From: CAXBES01 sp963974915
GTDB lineage: Bacteria > Bacteroidota > Bacteroidia > Flavobacteriales > Flavobacteriaceae
Assembly (NCBI GenBank): GCA_963974915.1
Contig: CAXBES010000014.1
Location: 1-64,000, forward strand
Reading direction: 5' to 3'
Length of the DNA stretch: 64,000 nucleotides
The position numbers were made by a program, and so were the translations under genes. The notes under the pieces were generated by a model. It saw only the letters and a list, made by a program, of their open reading frames with translations. It made no database searches and had not been told where the DNA came from. Within the stretch, counting starts at the first letter, position 1. Each line of letters opens with the position of its first letter. Shown in pieces: positions 33,356-43,217 of the stretch.

Positions 33356-33982
33356 TTATATTTCCTTTAAGATCTTAAGTAAAGTTATTACAGAAATTAT
33401 CGCGGTGATCAATCCAATTACGTAGTTCATATTAATTTTAAACGCTCTCTTATTTTCTTTGCTTTTAAAAAACTGCACATACAAGGCAAGAATTACAAAA
33501 GTTCCCAATCCCGAAGCTATTGTCGCCACTATTAATCCGGTATGGGTAAACTTAAACCATCCAAATCCGGAGAAGGTGATACTAACATACACCCAATATG
33601 GTAATGGAAGTAGGTTTAACACCCCTAAGAACATACCTGAAAAGAATCTATTTGTTTTAGATTTGTTGACCTGCTCAGGGATTTCCCGCCTAGTATCTTT
33701 TGCAATGAAAAAAAAGTAGATTGTGATGCAGATAAATATTCCGAGCGCTACTTTTTGCAGCATATCTACAATTTCGGGGTTCATATCTAAATATCTGGCG
33801 AATAGTAATGCCACATAAGTTTGGATTACGACGGTAACACAGACCCCAATTGAAAAGAGAATCGCAGACTTTCTGCCTTCTTTCATACTTATTTTAGCGG
33901 CAGACATATTTAATAATCCGGGCGGAACTACACCTATAAACGCTGCAATAAAGAAGATAATAAAATTAAAAACTGCAGCCAT
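33356..33982 (-). CDS. LysE-family transporter
   Basis: 208 aa from the ATG at 33982. Six predicted membrane helices, first VFNFIIFFIAAFIGVVPPGLLNM with the LysE PPGLLN motif. Exports amino acids or derivatives; substrate unknown. Inner membrane. Downstream of trmB by about 37 bp and 2 bp before the ATL gene. Confidence 0.85.
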   Translation of the reverse strand: MAAVFNFIIFFIAAFIGVVPPGLLNMSAAKISMKEGRKSAILFSIGVCVTVVIQTYVALLFARYLDMNPEIVDMLQKVALGIFICITIYFFFIAKDTRREIPEQVNKSKTNRFFSGMFLGVLNLLPLPYWVYVSITFSGFGWFKFTHTGLIVATIASGLGTFVILALYVQFFKSKENKRAFKINMNYVIGLITAIISVITLLKILKEI

Positions 33983-34019
33983 AAAAAGTGTTTGCAACGT
34001 GAATATAACGAAATTCTCT

Positions 34020-34694
34020 CTAACGGAATTTAAACCTGATATAAGTTATCTTTTTATCCTTTTCTAAATACTGACTCTCATAAAAAGTCTGAATCTGAGT
34101 TACTTCCTTTGGAGATTGGTCATTTCCGTAAACATCGTGATGGGCATATTCAATGTTCTCGTCTAACCCGTGTAGAAGGCCGAGGGTATAACCATGCATA
34201 AATTCGCTATCAGTTTTTAAATGCATTATCCCGTCCGATTTCAATATGCGTTTGTATTTTTCTAAAAATTCGACATTTGTCAATCTGTGCTTGGTACGTT
34301 TGTACTTGATCTGTGGATCGGGGAAGGTGATCCAGATTTCGTCAACTTCATTTTCGGCAAAAAGGTGATCTATAAGTTCTATTTGCATCCGAAGAAAACC
34401 AACATTTGATATGTTTTCTTCTAAAGCGGTTTTCGCACCTCTCCAAAAGCGGGCACCTTTTATATCGATTCCTAAGAAATTGGTATCCGGGTTGATTCTG
34501 GCAAGATTAATAGAATACTCTCCCTTTCCACAACCGAGCTCCAGCACTATAGGGTTGTCGTTCTTAAAGAAATCCTTTCGCCAATTACCTTTTAACTTAT
34601 GTGTGTTGTTAAAGATCTCTTCTCTGGTTGGCTGAATTACGTTCGAAAACGTTTCATTCTCCTTAAAACGCTTTAATTTGTTTTTACTACCCAC
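34020..34694 (-). CDS. trmB: tRNA (guanine-46-N7)-methyltransferase
   Basis: 224 aa, starts at GTG (34694), matching the usual N-terminus MGSKNKLKRFKEN. SAM motif VLELGCGKGEYS, and the TrmB signature EIWITFPDPQIKYKRTKHR. Modifies G46 in the tRNA variable loop. Confidence 0.95.
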   Translation of the reverse strand: MGSKNKLKRFKENETFSNVIQPTREEIFNNTHKLKGNWRKDFFKNDNPIVLELGCGKGEYSINLARINPDTNFLGIDIKGARFWRGAKTALEENISNVGFLRMQIELIDHLFAENEVDEIWITFPDPQIKYKRTKHRLTNVEFLEKYKRILKSDGIMHLKTDSEFMHGYTLGLLHGLDENIEYAHHDVYGNDQSPKEVTQIQTFYESQYLEKDKKITYIRFKFR

Positions 34695-34784
34695 AAATTT
34701 AATTTTTTGGTAAAATTAAACAAATATTAGCCCTAACTAGAATGGTTACCTTTGTTTTTAATCATTTTATAAGAATTAGCGGAA

Positions 34785-35849
34785 GTGACAAGAAAAAAGA
34801 AAACCATTTTAATCGCTCCTTTACATTGGGGGCTTGGACATGCCACCCGTTGCATCCCTATTATCAACGAACTTTTAGTTAAAGGATATGATGTAATACT
34901 CGCTTCAGACGGGGCTGCATTATTATTACTTCGGAAGGAGTTTCCGGAGTTAAGATGGGTAGAACTGCCATCGTACAATATCACTTACCCTAAAAATGGA
35001 ACTTATTTTAAATGGTCACTTTTTCTGAAGCTTCCGAAGATCAAAAAAACCATAGCTTTAGAACATAAAATGGTGAAGGAATTAATTTCCGAAATGCAGA
35101 TCGATGGTATCATTAGCGATAATAGATTTGGTGTGAGAAATAAAGAAGTCCCTTCTGTATTTATAACTCACCAGCTAAATGTATTAACCGGAAACACTTC
35201 TTTCCTAAGCAGTAGAATGCATCAAAAGATCATAAAAAAATTCGATGAATGTTGGGTGCCTGATGTAAATTCATCCACCAACTTAAGTGGAAGGTTAGGA
35301 CATCTTTTAGATACTAATCTTAAGATTAAATACATCGGGATCCTGAGTAGAATGAAAAAAAGAGAATTACCGGTGAAGTATGACCTTATGGTGCTAATTT
35401 CGGGTCCGGAGCCACAGAGAACCATATTTGAAGAAAAAGCAATGGAGTCGTTCTTGGGTAATTCTAAGAGAGTCCTACTAGTGAAAGGATTAGTAGAAAA
35501 CGAGCAAAAAACTGACAGAATAGGAAATATTACTGCGGTTAACTTTATGCAAACCTCAGAACTTGAAACGGCGATCAACGAAAGTGAGATTATAATTTCA
35601 CGTTCCGGTTATACCACCATTATGGACCTTTCGGTAATGGAGAAAAAAGCATTTTTTGTACCAACTCCCGGCCAATACGAGCAACAGTATCTTGCAAAAC
35701 GACTAAAAGAATTTGGAATGGTGCCATATAGTCGGCAGGAATATTTTTCAGCAAATAGAATTAACGAAGTCCCTTTTTACAAAGGATTAAATAGCTTTAA
35801 TAATAAAACAGATTTTACAGGGTTATTGGAGCTTTTCGAGCGTAAATGA
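34785..35849 (+). CDS. glycosyltransferase, MurG-like GT-B fold
   Basis: 354 aa with a GTG start at 34785; a stop codon lies five codons upstream in frame and no ATG fits. N-terminal IAPLHWGLGHATRCIPI is the GT-B glycine-loop and GHATR motif, and the C-terminal part has SRSGYTTIMDLSVMEKKAFFVPTPGQYEQQYLA, the UDP-sugar-binding region. Soluble or peripheral. Substrate unknown; envelope glycolipid synthesis is likely. Its end overlaps the convergent kinase gene by 27 bp. Confidence 0.85.
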   Translation: MTRKKKTILIAPLHWGLGHATRCIPIINELLVKGYDVILASDGAALLLLRKEFPELRWVELPSYNITYPKNGTYFKWSLFLKLPKIKKTIALEHKMVKELISEMQIDGIISDNRFGVRNKEVPSVFITHQLNVLTGNTSFLSSRMHQKIIKKFDECWVPDVNSSTNLSGRLGHLLDTNLKIKYIGILSRMKKRELPVKYDLMVLISGPEPQRTIFEEKAMESFLGNSKRVLLVKGLVENEQKTDRIGNITAVNFMQTSELETAINESEIIISRSGYTTIMDLSVMEKKAFFVPTPGQYEQQYLAKRLKEFGMVPYSRQEYFSANRINEVPFYKGLNSFNNKTDFTGLLELFERK

Positions 35850-36866
35850 AAATTCGGAGCCAATAGAAATCTGACTCTCAACATAGATCTTTTCATTGTG
35901 AGCTTCAATAATATGCTTTACGATAGATAGGCCCAAACCGCTGCCTCCTTCCTTTCGGGATCCACTTTTATCTACACGATAAAAACGTTCAAAGATCCTT
36001 GGAAGATGTGACTTCTCAATTCCCTCACCATTATCTCTTACTCTAACGATCACTTTATTTTTGATAAGGTGTTCAATACTAATTTCGGTGGTTCCGTCCT
36101 GTTTTCCGTATTTAACCGAGTTAACGACCAAATTGGTTAAAACCTGTTGAATACGTTCCTTATCTGCATACACCATGATTGGATCCAGATAGTGGATGTC
36201 GAAAATGAGACTTATATTCTTCTTTGCGGCCTTCATTTCAATAAGGTCGAAAACATTCTGTACCAAGCCAACAATATCAAAAGATTCCTTATTAAGATCT
36301 AAACCACCTACTTCAAGCTTTGTGATCATATCGAGGTCTTTGATGATATAAGTGAGTCTCTCTATTCCCTTACTAGCCCGTTGCAGGTATTTTTTTCGCA
36401 CATTTTTATCATTCATTGCACCATCCAGCAGTGTTAAAATATAACTTTGAACAGTAAAAAGCGGAGTTTTTAATTCGTGGGAAATATTCCCAATAAATTC
36501 TTTTCTATAATTCTCACGTATTTTCAGAGTTTCAATTTCGAGTTTTTTGTTCTCCGCAAAACGCCCCACTTCTTTGGTGAGAGTTGCCATATCTGTGGTA
36601 ATTTGCTGTTTGCTAAAAGAAGTAGCATCTAACAAACTTACCTCATCGTAAATATTTTTTATACGCCTGTAAATAAATCGTTCTACTCGCGATTGGATAA
36701 TAAAGAATGAAAACAGATAGCATACGATCGCAAAACCGGGGAGAAACCAAAAATTTATGTCTTCAAAAAAATAAAAAAAAACACCCATAGCGAGTGTTAA
36801 AAACAAAGTGATATAGGTAGAGGTATATGCAGCAAATGTATATGTTTTCCTAAATCCCTGTGCCAT
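35823..36866 (-). CDS. membrane sensor histidine kinase, PhoR-like
   Basis: 347 aa. Two transmembrane helices (about 12-34 and 41-58) with almost no periplasmic loop, then a DHp domain with H130 in NISHELKTPL, N-box NLVVNSVKYGK, G1 DNGEG and G2 GGSGLGLSIVKHI. Its ATG shares one base with the end of the response-regulator gene. With little outside loop, it probably senses through the membrane or an accessory protein, as PhoR does. Confidence 0.93.
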   Translation of the reverse strand: MAQGFRKTYTFAAYTSTYITLFLTLAMGVFFYFFEDINFWFLPGFAIVCYLFSFFIIQSRVERFIYRRIKNIYDEVSLLDATSFSKQQITTDMATLTKEVGRFAENKKLEIETLKIRENYRKEFIGNISHELKTPLFTVQSYILTLLDGAMNDKNVRKKYLQRASKGIERLTYIIKDLDMITKLEVGGLDLNKESFDIVGLVQNVFDLIEMKAAKKNISLIFDIHYLDPIMVYADKERIQQVLTNLVVNSVKYGKQDGTTEISIEHLIKNKVIVRVRDNGEGIEKSHLPRIFERFYRVDKSGSRKEGGSGLGLSIVKHIIEAHNEKIYVESQISIGSEFSFTLEKLQ

Positions 36867-37549
36867 TATTCGACAAACTTATAACCAACTCCCTTAACGG
36901 TTTTAAATTTTTCGTCGCCAATCTTTTCGCGAAGTTTTCTAATGTGCACATCTATGGTTCGTCCTCCAACAACCACTTCATTACCCCATACGCGATCTAA
37001 AATGTCTTCTCTTTTAAAAACCTTTCCCGGTTTTGATGCTAAAAGCGCCAGAAGTTCAAACTCCTTGCGCGGAAGTACGATTTCTTCTTTTCCAACAACA
37101 ATTTTATACTCCTCCCGATTAATAACCAGATTTCCGAGTGTTATAGATGTGTCTTCAGAATCTAACTCTTTAAAACGCCGCAACAGCGCTTTAACTTTAC
37201 TCACCAAAACCTTAGGTTTAATGGGTTTAGTGATATAGTCATCGGCTCCGGCGTCAAATCCTGCTACCTGCGAATAATCCTCGCCACGTGCAGTTAAGAA
37301 AGTAATCACTGTTTCAGATAATTCCGGTATACTTCTAATCTTTTCGCATGCCTCGATCCCATCCATCTCCGGCATCATTACATCCAGGATTATAAGATGT
37401 GGCTTGTGTTTTTTAGCCTTAGAAATTGCTTCTAGTCCGTTTTCTGCCGTGATCACGTCGTATCCTTCCGAAGAGAGATTATATCCTACGATTTCCAAAA
37501 TATCCGGTTCATCATCTACTAACAAAATTCTAGTGTCTTTTTTCTTCAT
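36866..37549 (-). CDS. OmpR/PhoB-family response regulator
   Basis: 227 aa. Receiver with D12-D13 and phospho-acceptor D56 in LDVMMP, K108 in TKPIKP; C-terminal winged helix with GGRTIDVHIRKLREKIG and TVKGVGYKF. Pairs with the downstream kinase. Regulates by DNA binding; phosphate limitation is a plausible but unproved signal. Confidence 0.95.
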   Translation of the reverse strand: MKKKDTRILLVDDEPDILEIVGYNLSSEGYDVITAENGLEAISKAKKHKPHLIILDVMMPEMDGIEACEKIRSIPELSETVITFLTARGEDYSQVAGFDAGADDYITKPIKPKVLVSKVKALLRRFKELDSEDTSITLGNLVINREEYKIVVGKEEIVLPRKEFELLALLASKPGKVFKREDILDRVWGNEVVVGGRTIDVHIRKLREKIGDEKFKTVKGVGYKFVE

Positions 37550-37742
37550 TACCTATTTCTATTGTCAAAGGTTAAAGATACTACTAAATCCCTTTTCAAC
37601 ATATTTTCCATACTAATTGTTAACGTTTAGGTAACATTTAAAGTGGCTAACGAAGAGAGCATATGCTTTAAAAATCTCCTGTTTTTGTAGAAGCCTTTTT
37701 TTTATTCCCTACTTTTGAGCAGGATCTAATCTGAAAAACCTT

Positions 37743-38717
37743 ATGCTTGAAAAAGACATTTTTTCTATTACTTCGGAAGAAGATTTTGAAGCTTTGGCGC
37801 TCAAAATCTTCAGGTTTCAGCATGAAAATGTCAAGGTTTATCGTGAGTTCTGTGATCTTCTGAAGATCGATCCTTCAAAAATAAATAACTCTGCCAACAT
37901 CCCGTTTCTTCCCATTCAGTTCTTTAAAAGTCATAAAGTAATTCTAAAAGGCCTTTCCGATGAAACCATATTCACAAGTAGCGGAACCACCGGAAGCATT
38001 ACCAGTAAGCACTTTGTAGCTAATCTCCCTTTGTATGAGAAAAGTTTTTCACAGGCTTTTAAAGAAAACTATGGTGATCCTTCAGAAGTGGTAATACTTG
38101 CATTATTACCCTCATATCTGGAGCGTGAAGGTTCTTCTCTCATCTATATGGTAGATTGGCTCATCAAAAAAAGCAATAACCCCCACAGCGGTTTCTATTT
38201 ACACGACACCGATGCATTAATAGAAAAACTAAGATTTCTTGAATCGCAAAAGATAAAAACTGTTTTAGTAGGAGTTTCTTATGCCTTGCTCGACCTAATC
38301 GAGAAGCAACCATTTCAATTAGAAAATACCATCGTGATGGAAACAGGAGGGATGAAAGGGAAACGAAAAGAGCTGGTAAAGGAAGAACTTCACGAAATAC
38401 TAAAAAAAGGCTTTGGGGTTTCCGAAATACACAGTGAATATGGCATGACCGAATTACTTTCTCAAGCATATTCTCATAGCAAAGGGATATTTACCACTCC
38501 GCCATGGATGAAAGTGCTTATCCGCGATCCTGAAGACGCTCTTACTTTGGTCACTGCGAAAACAGGTGGGATCAATGTAATCGATCTTGCAAATTTGTAT
38601 TCATGTTCCTTTATCGCAACCCAGGACCTGGGTAAAAAATACAGTGATAATAGTTTTGAAATTTTAGGTAGATTTGACACCAGCGACATTCGTGGCTGTA
38701 ATTTAATGGTACTTTAA
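37743..38717 (+). CDS. LuxE-like acyl-activating protein
   Basis: 324 aa. Resembles LuxE/PaaK-type adenylate-forming enzymes: IPFLPIQFFKSHKV, the nucleotide loop SSGTTGS (79-85) and GMTELLSQAYS. These activate a carboxylate as an acyl-adenylate. No acyl reductase is near. Its stop overlaps the next gene start by one base, so it works with a membrane transglutaminase-like protein. Confidence 0.8.
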   Translation: MLEKDIFSITSEEDFEALALKIFRFQHENVKVYREFCDLLKIDPSKINNSANIPFLPIQFFKSHKVILKGLSDETIFTSSGTTGSITSKHFVANLPLYEKSFSQAFKENYGDPSEVVILALLPSYLEREGSSLIYMVDWLIKKSNNPHSGFYLHDTDALIEKLRFLESQKIKTVLVGVSYALLDLIEKQPFQLENTIVMETGGMKGKRKELVKEELHEILKKGFGVSEIHSEYGMTELLSQAYSHSKGIFTTPPWMKVLIRDPEDALTLVTAKTGGINVIDLANLYSCSFIATQDLGKKYSDNSFEILGRFDTSDIRGCNLMVL

Positions 38718-39754
38718 TGACGCAAAAACAGCAAACCACAAGCGATGGGTGCCTTTGGATCTTTATCACAATGGTAATAACCGTGGTAAGTTTCGGATTT
38801 ATTAAAATACTTACGGGGGTTTCAGATTTATTTGCAATTGCAATCGCGCTCGTAATCGCAATAATCCTTACTTCGAAGATGTTAGGGCGTCCTTCGTTAA
38901 GATCTCTGTTGAGAAATGTTTTGGTTATTTTCGTATTGGTCATCGGAATAAAAACTGCAGGAAATTTTCTGATTAATTTGTTAAAAACATTCGAGTTTGA
39001 ACACAGCACTTTCACTTCCGAAGAAATTGTAACAAACGATTATATCCTTGAAAGAAATGATACGATTCCTGTATTTAAGAGCAGCCGATTCTGGAAAGAT
39101 AATTACGGAAATAGTTATACCGGCGATCTGGCAGTTCGCGAAAGAGACTTTACATCACTTCGGAACCATATTAATAATTATGTTCCACCCGCCGGTGGTA
39201 ATTTTTGGGGAAATCTCTACCGGTATATGGATAAAAAAGACACCCCGAGTCTCGATCTGGTCATTGAAACTTTCAAGAAAATAAATGAGGAGAAACAACT
39301 CGATCAGATGGAATTTGCCGAAATGGTGGTGAGTTGTATTCAAGATATTCCCTATTCCTTTGTATTTCAGGAAAAGTGTCTGCCCGCAAGTTATTATGAA
39401 GATGAAATAAAAACCATTTTAGAGAAATGCCCCGAGTGCTGTATTGGAAATGTAGCTTATGGCGTTCAAAATCCTGTGAGTTTTATACAAAATTTAAAAG
39501 GTGATTGCGATACTCGTACGGTATTGATCTATTCTATTTTAAAATACTTTAATTACGATGTAGCTATCCTTAACAGTGATTTTTACAGACATTCCATCAT
39601 AGGAATCCATCTGCCCGCCAGTGGCCTGAATAAAATTTATAATGGAAAAAAATACATCCTTTGGGAAACTACTGCCAAGTACTTTAAAGCGGGCGATCTA
39701 CCTGCCACATTCAACGATGTAACCTATTGGAACGTTGTACTAACCAGCAAATAA
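38717..39754 (+). CDS. membrane protein with transglutaminase-like domain
   Basis: 345 aa. Two or three transmembrane helices in the first 88 residues (ITMVITVVSFGF, FAIAIALVIAIIL, VLVIFVLVIGIK). The soluble domain has a plausible Cys-His-acid set: C264 in KGDCDTRT, H298 in IIGIHLP and E317 in LWETTA. Such domains act as peptidases or amide transferases. Translationally coupled to the LuxE-like gene and followed 7 bp later by the DUF350-like gene. Catalytic residues are assigned by motif position only. Confidence 0.7.
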   Translation: MTQKQQTTSDGCLWIFITMVITVVSFGFIKILTGVSDLFAIAIALVIAIILTSKMLGRPSLRSLLRNVLVIFVLVIGIKTAGNFLINLLKTFEFEHSTFTSEEIVTNDYILERNDTIPVFKSSRFWKDNYGNSYTGDLAVRERDFTSLRNHINNYVPPAGGNFWGNLYRYMDKKDTPSLDLVIETFKKINEEKQLDQMEFAEMVVSCIQDIPYSFVFQEKCLPASYYEDEIKTILEKCPECCIGNVAYGVQNPVSFIQNLKGDCDTRTVLIYSILKYFNYDVAILNSDFYRHSIIGIHLPASGLNKIYNGKKYILWETTAKYFKAGDLPATFNDVTYWNVVLTSK

Positions 39755-39761
39755 TATTATT

Positions 39762-40277
39762 ATGAACGAAGAACTTTTTACACTAGCACTTCTCGAGATC
39801 GTTTTTTCGATCGTGATAACCGTTGTGATCATCTTTGTTTCACACAAAATGCTAAAATGGCTTTTTTTCAGAAAAGAAGAACTGGACGGACCTAATCTTT
39901 CCTTTAGCATTTTCACCTCAGGGATCGTTATTTCTTTAGGATTAATTTTAAGTGAGATCTTACCATCTATAACGAATGTAATTCGCATTAGTTCTAATCA
40001 ATCGGAATCTGTGGATATTAGCACTATAATAATCTATTCCAGTCTTTATCTCTTAATAGGATTTTTGGCTGCAGTCATAATAAATGCGTCTGTTTTCTTT
40101 CTGTTTTCTATTCTTACTAAAGGTGTGAACGAATTTAACGAGATCAAGAAAAACAATTTATCTGTTTCTATTCTTGTTGTAGCAATTCTTATTAGTATTA
40201 CGCTTATTGTTAAGGAAAGTATCGCTCTTTTAATTAGTTCGATAATCCCATATCCGGAAGTTACAAATTACTTGTAA
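39762..40277 (+). CDS. DUF350-like membrane protein
   Basis: 171 aa with about four transmembrane helices arranged in two pairs (LEIVFSIVITVVIIFVSH, GIVISLGLILSEI, LYLLIGFLAAVIINASVFFLF, LVVAILISITLIV), separated by a polar loop. The repeat of two-helix units and GIVISLG/IINA motifs fit DUF350. Function unknown. Third gene of the LuxE-like/transglutaminase-like unit. Confidence 0.6.
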   Translation: MNEELFTLALLEIVFSIVITVVIIFVSHKMLKWLFFRKEELDGPNLSFSIFTSGIVISLGLILSEILPSITNVIRISSNQSESVDISTIIIYSSLYLLIGFLAAVIINASVFFLFSILTKGVNEFNEIKKNNLSVSILVVAILISITLIVKESIALLISSIIPYPEVTNYL

Positions 40278-40318
40278 GGTTGTAAGTGTTTAAAGTTTAA
40301 ACCGACTTACCCGTCACT

Positions 40319-40768
40319 ATGGAGAAGATTTTACTAGTCACTTTTATATTCATCACCTCGCTAGGGTTTGCGCAGGAACATGTGAACACCAAAAATGGTT
40401 ATGCGGCCGAAGGCTACGACGTGGTTTCTTATTTTTCGAATGTAGCAAAAAAGGGAGATGAAAAATATAGCACCACCTTTCAAGGGGTGAAATATAAATT
40501 CAGTTCTAAGAAAAATCTCGACATTTTTAAAAGTGATGCTATTCAATATATTCCACAATATGGCGGATTTTGTGCATATGCTGTGGCAGTAAAAAATGAA
40601 AAAGTAGGAGTTAATCCTAAAACATTTCAGGTTGTGGATGGTAAGTTATACCTGTTTTACAATAGTTGGGGAGTTAATACCCTCGACAAATGGAACGAAG
40701 AAGATCCAAAAGATTTGATGCTAAAAGCAGAATCAAATTGGAATAGCATTGTGAAGAAGGGAAGTTAA
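40319..40768 (+). CDS. exported YHS-domain protein
   Basis: 149 aa. Signal peptide MEKILLVTFIFITSLGFAQ. YHS domain with AAEGYDVVSYFSN, FQGVKYKFSSKKN and YGGFCAYAVA. YHS domains are linked to metal handling. Periplasmic. Followed by a strong terminator shared with tyrS. Confidence 0.85.
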   Translation: MEKILLVTFIFITSLGFAQEHVNTKNGYAAEGYDVVSYFSNVAKKGDEKYSTTFQGVKYKFSSKKNLDIFKSDAIQYIPQYGGFCAYAVAVKNEKVGVNPKTFQVVDGKLYLFYNSWGVNTLDKWNEEDPKDLMLKAESNWNSIVKKGS

Positions 40769-40800
40769 AAACCCTCTCATAATTTGTTGGTTAGTTTGTA

Positions 40801-40832
40801 AAACCCCAAATCGACTTGATTTGGGGTTTTTA
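40801..40832. terminator. bidirectional terminator between the YHS gene and tyrS
   Basis: AAACCCCAAATC (40801-40812) pairs with GATTTGGGGTTT (40818-40829) around GACTT, with T/A runs on both sides. It serves two convergent genes. Confidence 0.85.
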
Positions 40833-40835
40833 CTT

Positions 40836-42134
40836 TTAAACTACCTTAATGATAAAGTAATTTTTCTTACCTCGTTGCAACAAGACGAACTGCCCATTGA
40901 TAAGATCGTTATTTGTTACTTTAAAATCGTCGGTTACCTTTTCACGGTTTACCGAAATTGAATTCTCCTTTAATGCTCTACGGGCCTCCCCGTTAGATTT
41001 TAAGAATCCTGTCTTTTCTGCCAAAGCACCTATGATATCCAGACCGTCATTTATTTCAGATTTCGATATTTCTGCCTGCGGAACACCTTCAAAAACATCT
41101 AAAAATGTCTGTTCATCCAGCGACCTTAGGTCGTCGGAAGTTGATTTTCCGAAGAGAATTTCGGAAGCCTTTACCACTTTTTCAAAAGCCTCTTCGCTAT
41201 GAACGGTTGTAGTCACTTCTTGCGCCAAGCGTTTCTGAAGCAATCGCATATGTGGAGCAGTTTTGTGCTCTGCAACCAAAGCTTCAATAGTTGGCTGATC
41301 TAAAAAGGTAAAGATCTTTATATATTTTTCTGCATCATCGTCGCTGGTGTTTAACCAATATTGATAGAATTTGTATGGAGAAGTTCGGTTTGCATCCAAC
41401 CAAACATTTCCTCCTTCACTTTTTCCAAACTTACTTCCATCGCTTTTAGTGATCAACGGACAAGTAAGTGCATATCCTTTACCTCCACCAATTCTACGAA
41501 TTAATTCGGTTCCGGTGGTTATATTCCCCCATTGATCGCTACCTCCCATTTGTAAGGTACAATTGTGCTCTCTGTACAAGTGTAAAAAATCATAACCCTG
41601 CACTAATTGATAGGTAAATTCTGTAAACGACATTCCATCGGCTCCCTCCCCGGTGAGGCGACTTTTCACCGAATCTTTCGCCATCATATAATTAACCGTA
41701 ATATGCTTTCCAACATCACGAATAAAATCTAGAAAGGAAAACTCCTTCATCCAATCGTAATTGTTAACCATTACAGCTTGATTCTCTGCTCCCGAAGAAA
41801 AATCTAAAAACTGAGATAACTGTTTTTTTACACATTCCTGATTGTGACGCAGAGTTGCTTCATCCAACAGATTTCGTTCGCTGGATTTCCCGGAAGGATC
41901 ACCAATCATTCCTGTAGCACCTCCTACTAAAGCAAAGGGTTTATGTCCGCAACGCTGATAGAAAGACAAAAGCATTATAGGTACTAAGTTACCTATGTGA
42001 AGTGAATCTGCGGTTGGGTCGAAACCCACATAAGCAGAGCGCATTTCTTCTAATAGATGCTGTTCGGTATCCGGCATTACATCATGAACCATACCGCGCC
42101 ATTGCAGTTCTTCAACAAAATTTTTCAAACTCAT
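40836..42134 (-). CDS. tyrS: tyrosyl-tRNA synthetase
   Basis: 432 aa. Class I signatures: HIGN within DSLHIGNLVP and the KMSKS-equivalent KFGKSEGGN. Tyr-binding GGSDQWGNIT present. C-terminal S4-like RNA-binding domain (about 365-432, SNGEARRALKENSISVN). Essential charging enzyme. Confidence 0.97.
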   Translation of the reverse strand: MSLKNFVEELQWRGMVHDVMPDTEQHLLEEMRSAYVGFDPTADSLHIGNLVPIMLLSFYQRCGHKPFALVGGATGMIGDPSGKSSERNLLDEATLRHNQECVKKQLSQFLDFSSGAENQAVMVNNYDWMKEFSFLDFIRDVGKHITVNYMMAKDSVKSRLTGEGADGMSFTEFTYQLVQGYDFLHLYREHNCTLQMGGSDQWGNITTGTELIRRIGGGKGYALTCPLITKSDGSKFGKSEGGNVWLDANRTSPYKFYQYWLNTSDDDAEKYIKIFTFLDQPTIEALVAEHKTAPHMRLLQKRLAQEVTTTVHSEEAFEKVVKASEILFGKSTSDDLRSLDEQTFLDVFEGVPQAEISKSEINDGLDIIGALAEKTGFLKSNGEARRALKENSISVNREKVTDDFKVTNNDLINGQFVLLQRGKKNYFIIKVV

Positions 42135-42197
42135 TCTTAAATTTTGCGTAAAGGTATGCAGTTGGTTTAGAAAATGAAAGCGTAATATAAAAAAGAG

Positions 42198-42205
42198 TAT
42201 TTTTG
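42198..42205 (+). promoter_or_regulatory. -7 box placed directly before an ATG
   Basis: TATTTTTG fits TAnnTTTG and ends only 4 bp before the ATG at 42210. Transcription should start at or near the A of the ATG, giving a leaderless mRNA. Confidence 0.45.
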
Positions 42206-42209
42206 AAAT

Positions 42210-43217
42210 ATGATTTTAGTCACAGGCGGAACCGGTTTGGTAGGTTCACATTTATTATATTTTCTTCTGAAAGAGAACAATTCGGTTCGTGCTATTCATC
42301 GAAATACCAGTGATCTTCAAGCTGTAAAAAAAGTATTTTCGTATTACACTGAAGCTTCCGAAGAAATTTTTAAAAAGATAGAATGGATAGAGGCAGACAT
42401 CACAGATATTCCTGCACTAACTCTGGCTTTTAAGGATATTATGTATGTTTATCACGCTGCCGCATATATTAGTTTCGATCCCAAGCACTATCGAAAACTG
42501 AAAAAGGCAAACATAGAAGGAACCGCAAATGTGGTAAATCTGTGTATTCAGAATAAGATAAAGAAACTCTGTTATGTAAGTTCGATCGCTACGCTTGGAA
42601 AATCCGAAAATGGCAGTCTGGTTAACGAAGCGACTCAATGGAATCCTGAAGAAGATCACAACGTTTATAGTATCACTAAATACGGGGCAGAAATGGAAGT
42701 CTGGCGGGGAACGCAGGAGGGTGTTGATGCGGTAATCGTGAATCCGGGAATTATCTTTGGTTCCGGATATTGGAATTCGGGCAGTGGAGTGATCGTAAAA
42801 ATGGCAAACAAACAAATTCCGTTTTACACTTCTGGAGGATCGGGAATAGTTGATGTAAAAGATGTCGTTTCGATAATGATCAAATTAATGAAGAGTGAAA
42901 TAGTCAATAAAAACTACATTTTAGTAAGTAAAAATATTAGTCACAAAGAGTTACTTTCAGAATTGGCAATGTTACTTCAAAAGAACCCACCAAGGAATTA
43001 CATTTCTAAATGGATATTGGTTTTATTTACTAAAATTGATTGGTTCCTGAACAAGATTTTCGGAACAAAGAGAAAATTGTTAAGAGCTACTGTAGATTCA
43101 CTTTACAACCAATCGTTTTATGACACTACACGAGTTAAAACCGATCTAAATATAAGCTTTACACCTTATAAGGAAACACTGGAAAGAGTATCTTTAAATT
43201 ACTCTAAGGAATCCTGA
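42210..43217 (+). CDS. NAD-dependent epimerase/dehydratase (extended SDR)
   Basis: 335 aa. Nucleotide-binding TGGTGLVG (5-12), active-site S124 with Y153-x3-K157 (VYSITKYGAEM). Closest in style to dihydroflavonol-4-reductase/3-beta-HSD-like SDRs. Substrate unknown. Its 3' end overlaps the convergent DUF4296 gene by 19 bp. Confidence 0.85.
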   Translation: MILVTGGTGLVGSHLLYFLLKENNSVRAIHRNTSDLQAVKKVFSYYTEASEEIFKKIEWIEADITDIPALTLAFKDIMYVYHAAAYISFDPKHYRKLKKANIEGTANVVNLCIQNKIKKLCYVSSIATLGKSENGSLVNEATQWNPEEDHNVYSITKYGAEMEVWRGTQEGVDAVIVNPGIIFGSGYWNSGSGVIVKMANKQIPFYTSGGSGIVDVKDVVSIMIKLMKSEIVNKNYILVSKNISHKELLSELAMLLQKNPPRNYISKWILVLFTKIDWFLNKIFGTKRKLLRATVDSLYNQSFYDTTRVKTDLNISFTPYKETLERVSLNYSKES

